Shown here in pieces: positions 46,510 to 58,500 of a stretch of DNA of 64,000 nt. Origin of the DNA: Desmodus rotundus (Eukaryota; Chordata; Mammalia; Chiroptera; Phyllostomidae); assembly GCF_022682495.2 (NCBI RefSeq), contig NC_071388.1, forward strand, positions 179,643,622 to 179,707,621. Direction: 5' to 3'. Position 1 is the stretch's first letter. Every line of letters starts with the position of its first letter. The position numbers were made by a program, and so were the translations under genes. Under the pieces are notes generated by a model that ran no database searches, was not told the origin of the DNA, and saw only the letters and a program-made list of their open reading frames with translations.

Positions 46510-46715
46510 GTAATGATAATACCTAGCATTTACTAAGGGTTTCTATGTTTTGGGCATAGTGCTAACTGATTTAAATGCACATTTTAATTTAATTCTGACA
46601 ATCATCCTATGAGATGTTCTCATCACTACCCTCATTTACAGTCAGCAAGAATGGAGGTCATAAGCACGTGAAGGTCACACACAGAGTACGTGGTGGATCT
46701 AACAGATGCTACATG
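46510..46715 (-). mobile_element. MIR SINE, antisense
   Basis: Antisense MIR: 'tacctagcatttactaaggg', 'ttctatgttttgggcatagt gctaactgattt', 'aattctgacaatcatcctat gagatgttctcatc', 'gaaggtcacacacagagtac'. Confidence 0.75.
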
Positions 46716-47484
46716 GCCTTGTGATTTGGCATGTTCAGAAAGTCACCATAAAGAAGCATCACCAGCAGTACCACCCTTAGGCCAAAGGAAGAAGAGCCCT
46801 CACCTAGGTGACACCCCAGACCCTGTTCTGACCCTTTGCCACCAGGTAAGGAGTCTGTTTTTCAAAGGGGACATGCCACCTAAAACACCTGTCCTCTCCT
46901 CTGTGTGCTTGTAGTACCTGAAGCTGGAATGGCCTTCCCAAAAGGCTCACTGCCTTTCAAGGGCATGCACAGGTCTCTTAACTGGGTCCGTTCTCCTGAG
47001 AGAAGACCAGGTGTTAGAGTCCTTACCTCTAGCTCTGCCCAGGTGTTGCTAAGGTGCAAGGTGGGGTGTTAACCAAAGTACTGGAGAGCTCCTGAAATGG
47101 GACAGAGCTGGGGCTGTCAAGAGAAGGGGAACAGATAGCAAACCAGGGGTTGGTGCTCGGCTCTCTCTGCCCTGCCATATTCTAGCAGAGAAATCCAAGA
47201 AGCCTGAAGATCCTAAAACTTGGCCTTCCAGGTAGTAGAAGAGTAAAAACTTCCAGGAGGACAGTAGATTTTTTATTTTACACTTGCTTAAGCTTGATAG
47301 AAAACTCTCAAATATTCAGACACATGGTGTTTGGGCCTCAGTTTTCTGCTTGAGCCATGCTCCGCAATTATCATGAGTGGGCCTTGATTTTTCTTTTCCA
47401 TTTAAAGCTACAGGAGACTAAACATCACAGTGTTTTTTTTCCCTACCTACCACAATATTATGTATTTGAGAACAGCATTTGTTT
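46716..47484. other. Unassigned DNA, GC-richer than average
   Basis: No gene recognised. A 74-codon frame (46690-46914) overlaps the end of the MIR. A splice-like 'ccaggtaaggag' near 46843 has no supporting coding signal on either side. Confidence 0.35.
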
Positions 47485-48000
47485 AAGTTTAGTGTGTACA
47501 AGAATCACCTGGAGCAATGATTTTCCCAGTTGAAGTGCACAGGAATCACCTGGGAATCTTGTTAAAATGCGGGTACTGGTTCGGCACGTTGCAGGTGGGG
47601 CCCGAGAGCCTGCATTTCCCACAAGTTCCCAGGTGACGCAGATCCTGTCAGGCTCTGGAACACATTCTGAGCATCATGGACCCATAGTATTTGTTTAAAA
47701 TGCAAATTCTTAGGCATCACTCTCAGAAATTCTGACTAAGAAGATCTAAATGGGACCCAGATGGTAAGCAAAACAGGACTTTTAAAGAAGCAACCCAGGT
47801 GGTGCTGAGAAGGAGGCCCGTAGTCCACATTTTAGAACAAAGGCTTCAGAACATGCTCCTCGAACTTCGCTGCAGATATGGATCACTGTGGATCTCGTGA
47901 AAATGCAGATTCACAGTTAGAGGCTGCATTTCTGACAGGCTTCCCACTGATGCTCACTGTACATACCAACCAAACACACAGAGTTATAAGACTTCGGGAG
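47485..48000. mobile_element. Cluster of MER5-like hAT fragments in mixed orientation
   Basis: At least three adjoining hAT-MITE pieces. A plus-strand stub, 'agtgtgtacaagaatcacct gg' (about 47491-47513), is followed at once by a fuller plus-strand MER5A (about 47514-47678). Its landmarks are 'agtgcacaggaatcacctgg', 'gtggggcccgagagcctgca tttcc' and 'agttcccaggtgacgcag'. A minus-strand copy follows (about 47679-47848), with 'ttaaaatgcaaattcttagg', 'cagaaattctgac' and 'caacccaggtggtgctgag'. A last related plus-strand piece is at about 47849-48000 ('cttcgctgcagatatggatc act'). Confidence 0.7.
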
Positions 48001-49249
48001 AGCATCTCGGGTCTTCGTTCTTTGGCCATTTTGAATACAATTTATTTAATTGCGAGGTTAAGAGTGAGAAGGTGATTTGGGGTATCATGTCTATGGGCAA
48101 TGTCCTCAATCCTTTCCTTCATAAGTTTCATATGAAGAATCTTCAGAGCCTGATATGGCACCAGATTTGCTGGTCGTCTCTTTCCTGAGCTTCTGCTAAG
48201 GTTTGGAATCCCTGGTGTCAGTAACAACTGCGCTGATACTGTTTGCAGGTATTTCCGAGAAGCATCTGTGGGTTACCCACCAGTTTGAATAGACATTAGG
48301 CATTGCAGACATTTGGACCAAAGAAGGATATTTGACTTAACAACTGAGGAAATGGAGTTCCCGTCTTAGAGCCTCCCGGGTGATACTGAACCCCACGAGT
48401 GCTCAGTGTTACGTTGAGAAAGGTGGTTCATGTCATGAACTGGGGAGGTGCAGAGGCTACCCAGATGCTGGGGTTTCTCTGGCTAATGCATTTTACGTCC
48501 TGAATCATGATCTGTAGCTGGAGGAGGTGGGCTATCCCTATTCACAGAGCTAGTTCTAGGATTTGTGATCCAAGTAGTGACAGGCAGCGTGCATTCACAG
48601 GACAGTTCATAAAGGTGAATTAAGGTAATTCGAGAGGTTGTTAACCAAGAAGAGCCTGACTCTCTGCAAAGCCCAGAGGTGCAGTTTTGCTGAGGTTTGA
48701 GGCACCCAGTCTGCATTCTACATGCCCCTATGAAACAACAGAGGCAAAGTCCTTAATGTTGAACTAGTGTTAAAATTTGTTAGACTAAGTTTATTAATTT
48801 GGATATCTATTACAAATTGTGTAACACCTTAAGTGGTGCAGCAAATTTTAATATCTTCTTATATTTGCCTGCTTTTAAATACTGGGATGCACAGAAAAGA
48901 TTTATTAAACATTAAAACAACAATCACACAAGGGCAGAGGAATTGCATGAAAAGAACTTTATAATTAAGCAAATTCTTTAAGCTTGTAGAATACTTCATT
49001 TTTTCAACAATAATCCATAAAGCAGTGAGGTTCACCTCGCCATCTGTGAGAATATTAGTTTATTGAGGTGACAGAATAATCAATCAATAAAGTATACTTG
49101 ATTCCTAAGGATATTACTTCAAAAAATTTGAAATGTCTTTACTGTTCAATGACAAAATACATGATTGTCTTTAATTTATATCACAGACATTTTGTGTATT
49201 TTAGTACCTGGAAACAAAAAATTGAGAGTCCTTCAAAGTTCTCTCCCCC
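48001..49249. other. Unassigned non-coding DNA
   Basis: No gene or confidently named repeat. Open frames of 61-77 codons have no motif. Confidence 0.35.
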
Positions 49250-49425
49250 AGGGTTATTAGCATGTGGTCCCCAGGCAAGCAACATCAGCAAAGCTTGAGA
49301 TTTTGTTAGAAATGCAAATTCTCAGGCTATGAGAATTTCTGATCAATGAGTTCAGCCCAGAAATCTGTGTTTTGAATAAGCCTTCCAATGATTCTGGCAG
49401 GTTCTCAAATTTGAGACCCAGTAAT
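49250..49425 (-). mobile_element. MER5A-like hAT MITE, antisense
   Basis: The order 'gcatgtggtccccaggcaag caacatcagcaaagc', 'ttgttagaaatgcaaattct caggct', 'gaatttctgatcaatgagtt', 'cagaaatctgtgttttgaat aagcc' and 'ctcaaatttgagaccc' is MER5A reversed and complemented. Confidence 0.85.
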
Positions 49426-49674
49426 TTATACCAATCTCTTCTGATTCAAATTATTCAACAGATATTTCTCATGTGCCTCAAAAGGAGGAAGCAGAGCCTT
49501 TGGTCCCAGACATAGTTTAGTGGAGAAATTTGTAAAAGGCGAAAGATTTATACGATCTGTAGAGAAACCAGAGTATTTAGTGGAGAAATTTGATCATGAC
49601 TATAGAATTATAAGATAATTCTAGAATTGCCTTCCATTAAAAACACCTGAAAGTTTAAGTAAATTTGTAAATCG
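49426..49674. other. Unassigned DNA with a 60-bp-period repeat
   Basis: No gene. The 17-bp phrase 'tttagtggagaaatttg' is found at 49516-49532 and again at 49576-49592. Confidence 0.6.
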
Positions 49675-49922
49675 AGGCTTTTAAAAATATTTTTTATTGA
49701 TTATGTTATTATGGTTGTCCCATGTTTTTCTCCCCTTTATCCCCTCTGCCTTGTACCCCCCCCCACCATTATTTCCCCACCTTAGTTCATGTCCACGGGT
49801 CATACATAGAAGTTCTTTGGCTTCTCCATTTCCTATACTATTCTTAATCTCCCCCTGTCTATTTGTGTCTACCATTTAATCTTATTGTTCCCTGTACTTT
49901 TCCCCCCATTCTCCCTCCTCCA

Positions 49923-49940
49923 CCCCCCCCCCCCCCCCCC
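49923..49940 (+). repeat. Poly-C run (18 bases)
   Basis: Eighteen consecutive C within the HAL1-type 3'UTR. On the element's own strand this is poly-G, expected to be unstable in length and difficult to sequence. Confidence 0.95.
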
Positions 49941-50104
49941 GCTGATAACACTCCTTGTGATTTCCATTTCTATGAATCTGTTCCTGTTCTAGTTGTTTGC
50001 TTAGGGTTTTTTTTTTTTTTTCAGGTTTAGTTGTTGATAATTGTGAGTTTGTTGCCATTTTACTGTTTGTATTTTTGATCTTCTTTTTCTTAGGTAAGTC
50101 CCTT

Positions 50105-50925
50105 TGACATTTCATATAATAAGGGCTTGGTGATGATGAACTCCTTGAACTTGACCTTATTTGGGAAGCACTTTATTTGCCCTTTCATTCTAAACAATAG
50201 CTTTGCTGGATAGAGTAATCTTGGATGTAGTAATCCTTGCCTTTCATGACTTTGAATACTTCCTTCCAGCCCCTTCTTGCCTGTAAGGTTTCTTTTGAGA
50301 AATCAGCTGATAGTCTTAGGGGCACTCCTTTTTAAGTAATTATCTCCTTTCCTCTTGCTGCTTTTAAGATTCTCTCCTTATCTTTAATCTCGGGTAATGT
50401 AATTGTGATGTGCCTTGGTGTGTGCTTCCTTGGGTCTAACTTCTTTGGGACTCTCCGAGCTTTCTGGATTTCCTGGAAGTCTATTTCCTTTGCCAGATGA
50501 GGGAAGTTTACCTTCATTATGTTTTCAAATAAGTTTTCAATTTCTTGCTCTTCCTCTTCTCCCTCTGGCACCCCTATGATTCAGATGTTGGAATGTTTAA
50601 AGTTGTCCTGGAGGTTCCTAAGCCTCTCCTTATATTTTTGAATTCTTGTTCCTTCATTCTGTTCTGGTTGAATGCTCATTTCTTCCTTCTACTCCAGACC
50701 ATTGATTTGAGTCCTGGTTTCCTTACTATTACTGTTGGTTACCTTTATTTCACTTTTCATAAAAGTTTTCCTCCACGTTTTCCTCTATTTTGCAACCATA
50801 GTCAACCATTTCTGTGAGCATCCTGATCACCAGTGTTGTGAACTCTGCATTTGATAGGTTGGCTATCTCTTCATCACTTAGTTGTATTTTTTTCTAGAGC
50901 TTTGATTTTTTCTTTCATTTGGGCC
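50105..50925 (-). pseudogene. L1/HAL1 ORF1p (nucleic-acid chaperone) remnant
   Basis: ORF1p of L1-type elements is a trimeric RNA-binding protein with a coiled coil, an RRM domain and a C-terminal domain. Here the start (near 50925, minus) reads 'MAQMKEKIKALEKNTTK' and meets an early TGA after an apparent small insertion. The longest intact piece (50332-50571) contains the RRM/CTD junction: 'ENLFENIMKVNFPHLAKEI', 'RKHTPRHITITLPEIKDKE' and 'RILKAARGKEIIT', then a TAA. The C-terminal domain continues in pieces beyond the stop ('LLYPAKLLFRMKGQIKCF', 'EFIITKPLLYEM'). Several frame breaks rule out function. Confidence 0.85.
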
Positions 50926-51590
50926 ATGTTTTTTATGTAGGCATACCTGTTACACAGTGAGGTGTGGAGCCTTAGGTATTCGCCAGGGTGGGGCAACCCA
51001 CATCACTGCATTGTGTTGTTGTATGTGGGGGAGGGGTCCAAGAGGGAACAATGCCACTTGCTCAGCTCTCTGGCTGGCTTTCAGTCACTTCCTCCACTAT
51101 CCACAAGCAAATTGGGCCCTTCTTGTGCTGATTCCCAGGTGGGTGGTTTTGTGTACACTCTAGGACACTGTGTTTGTTGGGTCTTCCCAACAAACTCTCC
51201 TGTGAGGCTTGGAGTTTCCTCTGCTGCTGCAATCTCCACAGGTTTTCTTAGTCAGAGGTTCTGAGGCTTTATTTCGCCTGTGCTCTGGGTTGCACAGTCT
51301 GTCTCGCTCCCCAGTTGTTTCTCCGAACCCAAATGTGGGACTGCCCTGTCCGCCAGCCTCCGCCTTGCTGTGAGTCCTCTACACCCCAGCTGCCCGTCTC
51401 CACCCCTCCTCCCATTCTGGATGAACGTTTCTTCTTTAACTCCTTGGACTTCCATACAGTTTGATTTTTTGGCAGTTCTGGTTATTTTATTTATTTATTT
51501 TTTTAATTTGTTGTTGTCCTCCTTTTGTTTGTGTGAGGAAGCAAAGTGTATCTACCTATGCCTCCATCTTGGCCAGAAGTCAAGGCTTTT

Positions 51591-54500
51591 TTTTTTTTTT
51601 TTAAATAAGTACAAATAATACAAAACTATACCCTAAAGATGGGATAAAAAGCACAATCTCTTTTCCATTATGATAGATTCTCTGACTCTAGAAGGTTCTG
51701 AAATAGGAACAATTACCTAGAAAGCTGGTAAGAAAAATAAACAAATTAAGAGTACAAAGATAAAATGAGTGGAGAATGTTATAATACCATCTTAGAGCAG
51801 CCCACCCAGACAAAGGAATGGGGAACAGAGACTTGGGGACAGGAGTGGAAGGCAAGCCGACTATTCTGTCCTTTACTTTAAGGCTTTCTCCTCCTCCTTG
51901 TCTTACCCCATACCATGGACTATGAGACATGGCAGTATTCTCCTCTTAAATGACAGGAAAAATAACAAATGAAGATGAGAGAGTTGTTCCACAGCATTAA
52001 TGATCTCAATGGAACTGTCTGACATTTATTATTTACAGTATTTCTCACATTAATTTTTGGCACAATAGTATGTTAGTAGATTACAGACCATGGACAGGAA
52101 AATAGGCTTTTGAATTTAATTTATTTCAAAGAAGCTAAAAAGTTCACACTGATTTATAAATGTATGATGGAATAAGATTCAATGAGACTTGTGAGACAAC
52201 GCTGAAATAATTCAGAATCAGGAGCCTGAAATATTATAGGCATTTGTTCATCTCTTAAATCTCATACCGTTATTTAAATTCCTCTAAATTCATTAATCCC
52301 ATTTAACAGCAGCTGATGCAAATCCACTTGGACTTTGGGTGGGGAGGGAAATATAATGGGCCATACTGCCCTCATGCCACAGAAAATAATACAATTATTT
52401 TTACTTCGCAAGAGGTCACAATTGAAGAGTTTGAGATTTTAAGCTGCCATAACTACAAATTTAGCAAAAAGTAGGCATTTAATGATAGAGTTCACTTTCG
52501 TGGTTTAGGTTTTATTTTGAATGTTTGTTTTGTCTTAAAAACACTAATGCTGAAATGTTGTCTCAAATCTTTATTTTCAAATCACTTATTATATTACCAT
52601 AAATTATAGGGTGCAGTAAAGGCCAGATTTAAAAGAAAGCACACTTTACTGTCTCATTTTTCTATAAATAACATGACACTTTATGAAATAAGAATTATCA
52701 TAAAAGTGTTCTCTCTTTTTTTCTTCCTATAACTCTGGTGGCAAGCACTGAGCTAATGGCCTTCTTCCAACTAGCTCAGTGGACTATTCCAAATATAGGA
52801 GCATAATGGGTAGAGGTTAGCTGTAGGAAGTCTGAGAAAAATGGTAATCTATAATTTCACCACAATTATAATGTTTCCCTTAAATAATAGTTAAGTCCAT
52901 GGGGTGAGTGCTAACAAATACCTTTTAAAGATGCTCTTATTACTTTCATTGTTTTGATACTTTTGCACTCTCCACATATGCCATTAGAAGCAGTAAAAGA
53001 CCCAGGCGTTGTCCCAAGGAGGTTCAGAGGTTGTGGTTAACAATCAAGCAGAGGCCCTCGGCCTGGAGGGTGGAGCACATTGTTATCTGGAGGGTCTGCC
53101 TGTGCCACAGTTACGGGAAGCAAAACTAGGAAGGTTAGAGACTCTGCCAGGATTATCCAGAACTCCATCTAAGCCCCGTAGAGAAGAAACCGATGTTTGG
53201 CTTAATTGAATTGACTCAGAGAGAACCTTTCTTCTTTCCAATCAAGAGACCAGAGAGCTAGTGAGGGGGTTTAGGTGTAAATCCCACATTGTCTGTTTGA
53301 CACCTTGCCTTTCAGAAAGGAAAGTTACAAGTAAAACTCTCTCTTGGGTGAAGAACCCAGTGAGCCATGCAGACAGCTGTGTGGGAATATCCTGGGTGGA
53401 ATGTGCTCCAGGTACCAAGAATCAAAGCAGAACATGTGACCTGTACATTTAAAACAAATGGTGGGCAGTAAGGGAGATGAGCATCTCTGTAATTAGACCT
53501 GTAATTTTAAAGTATGAGCTACATTGTCAGCAGGCTTCAGGACCTCTGTTTATCTAATATCTTGGGGACAAAAAAAATGGCCTGTTTGGAGGAAAAATGC
53601 TCCTTGGGATCAGTGGGCAGAGGGAACAGTAAAACTCAGACAACTGTCCTGGGTGGATTTATTGGTATTTTGGGAGAGTCCTGCTTCTGTCCCCACTGTC
53701 ACACACTGTACTATTATGGATTGTGATTAGGGATGGGATCATGCGTTTTGCCAAGTTTAAAACCCACACAAAATTGTAGGGTTAGAGTCTGGAACAAAAC
53801 TCAAACTTTTTGGTGTAGAGTTTTTCTACTTATGGCAAAATGTGGCTTCCGGGAGGGTGAGTTAAGATGCCTCAAAGGGAAAAAATTCTTCCAAAGGAAC
53901 ATTTTGATAATTCAAGTGTAAATAAATATAAATCCAAAACACATTTTTAATTAAAGGGAAATTGCTTAGAAAAACACATTTATATCCACTCCCCTTCTGC
54001 ACACACTCACTCATGATCCACTCCAAATGCAATTCAAAAGGGATAGCTTTGCAAAGGGGGTGGATTGTGAGCCCACACTGGACTGCCCCTTTCAGGTCAT
54101 AGTTCAGAAATGGGCTTTTTAATACACATAAGACTTATTCTAGTAATACTAAAATGTGTGGTCCAAATGACAATAAATCATGCTAAATCAAATAAAAGTA
54201 ACTGGTTATAAAACTTATGTTGTCAAACATACCTAAATTTTTGCACTTTTATCTCAAGAGCCTCATCTTTCCACAGTCAGGTTTTCTCCTTCCCGAGAAG
54301 TCCCTGTACTTTGAAAGCCCCATTCCTCTGCATCGTCACCTGTTTCTGTGACCATCCCACCCTCCCCAGGCACTGAAATTACTGCATGTGAAATATGAAG
54401 ATTTAGTTTTAGCCTTATTCTTTCTTTTAGGCTCTTTTTCTCTTGTGGCTTTTGTGGTATCTTATAATTATGTTCATAAAATGCATTCAGGCCCATCTTC

Positions 54501-54859
54501 TCCATAAAAAGAGATATAAAAATATATAATAAGCAACTATTCAGAGGGAAAGATGACAGGAACAATGGGAAAGGGAAAATATGAAAAGAAGTATTCAGTT
54601 ACCCTCAAACATTTGTACTATCTATCTCTGGTCTAGTATTTTTTTTCTTTAAACCTGGCTTCAAAAGGAAACCTAAGGACACTGATACATAACCTTTTAG
54701 AGAGCTCTCACCAGCTGCCTACAAGGACAAGCAGAATTTAGTGTGTGTTCCACTATTTATACAAGAAAGGCCAAAGGAAGTTTTGCTTGTGGAAATGAAG
54801 TAATTAAAAGAGCACATAGAAGTTAGCCTTGAATTTTTATTCTCAAGTGTGTTTTTTAC
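51591..54859. other. Unassigned non-coding DNA (3.3 kb)
   Basis: No gene or confidently named repeat. It opens with a T run next to the HAL1 insertion site. The part at about 53000-53900 is less AT-rich and has several 62-70-codon plus-strand frames. I see no domain, and the frames do not connect through plausible splice sites. It may be an old LTR or unique DNA. Confidence 0.35.
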
Positions 54860-55015
54860 AATGTTCTTCTCCTACCCCCATACAGATATCTGTCTCCCCC
54901 ACGAGACTGAGCCTTCCGAAGTGAAGGGAGGTGTCTTACTCATTTTGATATCCTCACTGTTCACCACTTGACCTGGCGCTTCCAGGAGGTGCCCAATAAA
55001 TGTATTTGAAACATA
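54860..55015 (+). mobile_element. L2 3' end, sense
   Basis: Sense L2 terminus: 'gatatctgtctcccccacga gactgagc', 'gtgaagggaggtgtcttact catt', 'tatcctcactgttcacca', 'ggaggtgcccaataaatgta tttgaa'. These match the usual L2 3' end order. Confidence 0.8.
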
Positions 55016-57099
55016 TTGTACATATATGTGTACGGCACACATGTCCTCCTCAGGTCCCATAGTGACAAAAGAAATCTATCATCCCCTTTGAAATCCTCCA
55101 TAGTATCTAGGGCTGCTGTGAGCCAAAATACCACAGAGTGTCTAAACTCCACTAGCCCATCAGGTGGGCATTTTCACTGAATGTAACCCAAAACTGACCC
55201 AACTATTTTGGAGTCTAAATTTAAAAAGCTAGTAATCACATTTACCATATAATTCATGATTATTTTCTTACTATTCATAAGACTATCAGCTGTTTAAGAC
55301 AACATGGGCTTGATAACTGATTTTGGTTTTAGCTAAATGGAACTTGCCAGGAAGAATGAATTTGTAAACTCCATTTAGAAACTATTTTAAATGGAACAAA
55401 CACTTTTAAACCATGGGTGGTACAAAGGTAAAATATATCTGATTCATTTATCTGAACTTTGAATATATTATTTTCATTTATGTTTGAATACCAAGAAACT
55501 CAGTAAAGAAGTTTCTGGGGTCTCAAAACTGCATTACCTTTTGTTAAAACGATTAAGAAATCAAAAGATTATAACCAATCAAAGTTAAATCTTTATTCTA
55601 AATTTTAATCTGCCCTTTAGTTGTGGTGGAGGTAGGCTTTTCTGTAATTTTTAATTTTATTTAAATAAATATTTGGTATTCAACATCAATTTGCAGAGAC
55701 GATCATAAGCTTCTAGTTTCAGGGAAAAAAGAAAGCCACTTAGTTTTCTTTGCCATTTTTTGCTCACCATCACACTAATCAAGAGGTTATTAAGCAATAA
55801 CAATGAAGACTTATGATTCCTTTTTTCTTTAACTGAATTTCTTCTTTAAAGTTAATGATTAAACACGTTGAGTTGCATAATTGGGAGAAAATGAGATTTC
55901 CCAGGCAAGGAATGGCTTTCTGATAGGTGACAGATTTATTCTGAACAAATAAACTACTGTATTGTCAATTGGACAATCAAAATACCATTTTACTTCAAAG
56001 GAAAGGGAGCAATAATTGAATGCCTTAACTCACTTCATATTTATGGCTATTTTCCCATTACAGAATACAGTTAGACATCGTTTTATATCTTTGTGAACTG
56101 AACACATTCCTTTTGCACAGGAAACTCACTACATAAAGAGGGGTATTGTAGAATTAAGAAAACAGGAGGCATATAAGAATCAGGTCCATGGCAATAAACC
56201 ATTACTGCTAAGTATTCAGTTGCCCTCTCAGCAGAATAAAGACTATCTTGGGTCATCTCTTCTTAGACTCTGCTCCTTTGCCCCTAGAGTTTAGACATCC
56301 ACACGTTTGTTTTCCTTTAGAGAGCCTGAGGAATATGGGAGTATACATACTTGTAACACCAGCCTTAACAGCTGACGTTTGGGCGAAAAACAAGTTTAAA
56401 AATGTTATTTGGAAACGAAGAACTTATACAACAATGAAATGACTGTCCAGTTTGTTACATTATCGGTGGCAGATGTTTGGGAGGGAAGCTGAGAGGGTGC
56501 ACACAAGCCACGCCGTCCTGCTGTGCAAGAGTCAGTCCCTTAGTCGAGTGCAGTGGTGAAGCCAGAGCAGCGAGGACACACAAACAGCTGCCGGTGTAGA
56601 TGCAGGGAGGTGACGTTTCTGTCTAGCACAGGCATGTCTCCAAAACTCTTTGGTTAGGCTGATTGTTACTGTTATTTATCAAATGTCAATGATGCACTTT
56701 ACAATGAATAAAACATCCACTGGTTGTGATGAATCCTACATGTTGCTTTCATGTAAAGGACAAACCCAGACAGGCCTCTAACACTGGGGTAAGAACAAAG
56801 TTGATGTTACTCTTCAGATATAATACAAGAGGTCTTTGCTTGAATGAAGTTCTCCTTGAATCTACGATTAAATAAAGTAATTTGCACTCTTGCTAAATCT
56901 TGTGGTGTGTAATGCAGGCACTCTCTTAGGATTGTTCTCAGTTTATGTTTTTTAAGACCTACAGCTCCAGGAGGCTTACCTTTGGAGAACAGCATGGTAT
57001 GAATCCAAAGCAATAAAAAATCAGAAACTACAAATATTCACTTTGCTATACAACAGGCAGGTCTAGAAGAGATTCATAGAAACAGTTGATTCTTTCACG
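55016..57099. other. Unassigned non-coding DNA (2.1 kb)
   Basis: No gene or named repeat. A 68-codon minus-strand frame (56807-57013) is reasonably lysine/arginine-rich but shows no motif I recognise and has no neighbouring exon-like frame. Confidence 0.35.
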
Positions 57100-57650
57100 T
57101 TATATTTATTGAGATTACACTACAAGCAATGAACAAAATTTTATTGTTATCCTCAGAAACTCACCATCTAGTGGGGGGGGGATACTGAAGATACAGATAT
57201 GTAAAAGATACCTGGATTGCAGTTCCTACAGGGACAGAAAATTGCACACCTGAGCACTGAACAGTTGAAGTGGGACTCAAGAGAGGAAATGCTTCCCCAA
57301 GGAGAGATGTGGTTGAGCTGAGACTTAAAAGACTAATGAAAATTAGCCTGTCCAAAGGCTGGAGGTAGAGTATGCAAAGAGGAGGAAATGATATAAAAGA
57401 CAAGTAACAGAGCCTCAGGGCATCGGGGCAGCTTGTCAATGCTGCAGGAGGCTGGGACTCACAGGGGAGTGGTCCCAGGTGCGGTTGGAGCAATGAGGGC
57501 GATTCCAGAGGACTCTGTAGGAGGCTTTGGGACTCACACTGACAGCCCTGGGGACCTTTTGAAACTTCTGACCAGGTGAGTGTCATGGTCAGTTTTTAAA
57601 AAATTCACTTGCACCCCGTAGAGGACTTTTGGAGAAGAGAAGTGGAATGA
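57100..57650 (-). mobile_element. L2 LINE 3' region, antisense
   Basis: Antisense L2 in order: 'cctcagaaactcaccatcta gtggg', 'gaggaaatgcttccccaagg agagatg', 'gagctgagacttaaaagact', 'gtccaaaggctggagg', 'tccagaggactctgtagg'. The 141-codon minus-strand frame (57161-57586) lies wholly inside it and shows only low-complexity Ser/Pro/Leu sequence. Confidence 0.72.
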
Positions 57651-58059
57651 GTGAGGTTGAATAATTAATATTTTAACTTATTCTGAGATACCACTGTGCT
57701 TTATCTCTTTAGGTCTAATTCCTAAACATAGTAGCAGTGGTTGAGGTCTTTGAGAGAATATGGACTACTGTCATGTCTTATTGGAAGGCTTCCTCACTCA
57801 GCTAATAGGCTTGTAAGAAAGGCACTAGAACCATGACTATTTCAAATGGTCATAACAAAGTAGACAGTGTTTTTTTTCTTCAGTGAATGGCCATTTCGTA
57901 CGCTGTTTGGTAAGTCACTCTGCTCCCTATTTCATCATAAAAATCATTGCCACAGTTTTACTATTGCAGTTGATTAAATCTTGTATTGGTGCTACCACAT
58001 AGCATCAGTAATCCTTGTTCTTCAACAATCTCATTATGACTAGCAGCTATTTGTAATTT
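57651..58059. other. Unassigned non-coding DNA
   Basis: No gene or named repeat recognised. Confidence 0.35.
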
Positions 58060-58300
58060 ACTTTTGTTCTCATATGCCAAGCCCAGTGATAACCATATGC
58101 ATGCATTGTCATAATCAGTCCGCCGATTACCCTAGAAGATAGGTGCTATAATCATCATCATTATCACGATTATGTCCCCATTTTGCATATGAAGAAACTG
58201 AGGCTAGAGAAGTAGTAGGACTTGCCCCAGTCAGCACCAAGAGATGCCAGAGACAGGATAGAAACCCAGAGCCCTTTTACACCAAAGCCTCTGCCCTTGA
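58060..58300 (-). mobile_element. MIR SINE, antisense
   Basis: Antisense MIR: 'catatgccaagcccagtgat', 'catgcattgtcataatcagt', 'agataggtgctataatcatc atcatt', 'tccccattttgcatatgaag aaactgaggctagag', 'gacttgccccagtcagc'. Confidence 0.85.
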
Positions 58301-58500
58301 AAATGTCTATATCCTGCCCATTTGGACTAGTTTCCACCAGAATGTTTCAACTATTAACTCTTCTTTCTAAAGTGTTTCTCTTTAACAGATGGAATACTCT
58401 GCTCCAAATGAAAATATTTCAGCATCTTCAATAGCATTTTTTAATGAACTTTTTATAGTTGTGTTTATTTGTGTCTATTGGCCTTTTAAAAATCTTTTTT

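Larger units (their letters stand above)
49683..51582 (-). mobile_element. Nearly full-length HAL1-type (ORF2-less L1) retrotransposon
   Basis: A 1.9-kb element on the minus strand. Its 5' end (right side, about 51560-51582) reads 'acttctggccaagatggagg' on the minus strand, the classical L1-type start. Then come about 0.65 kb of 5'UTR, an L1-type ORF1 (50925 down to about 50105), and about 0.4 kb of 3'UTR ending in an AT-rich tail at 49683. No ORF2 lies between ORF1 and the tail, the hallmark of half-L1 (HAL1) elements, which rely on L1 enzymes for mobility. 'aggctttt' flanks both ends (49675-49682, 51583-51590), a likely TSD. The 3'UTR holds an 18-base C run (G on the element's strand). Confidence 0.88.

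Noticed and set aside
56807..57013. 68-codon minus-strand frame with balanced, protein-like composition
   Set aside because: No motif, no recognised homolog and no splice or promoter context. Chance cannot be excluded.
57161..57586. 141-codon minus-strand open frame
   Set aside because: Entirely inside an antisense L2 fragment, with low-complexity composition.
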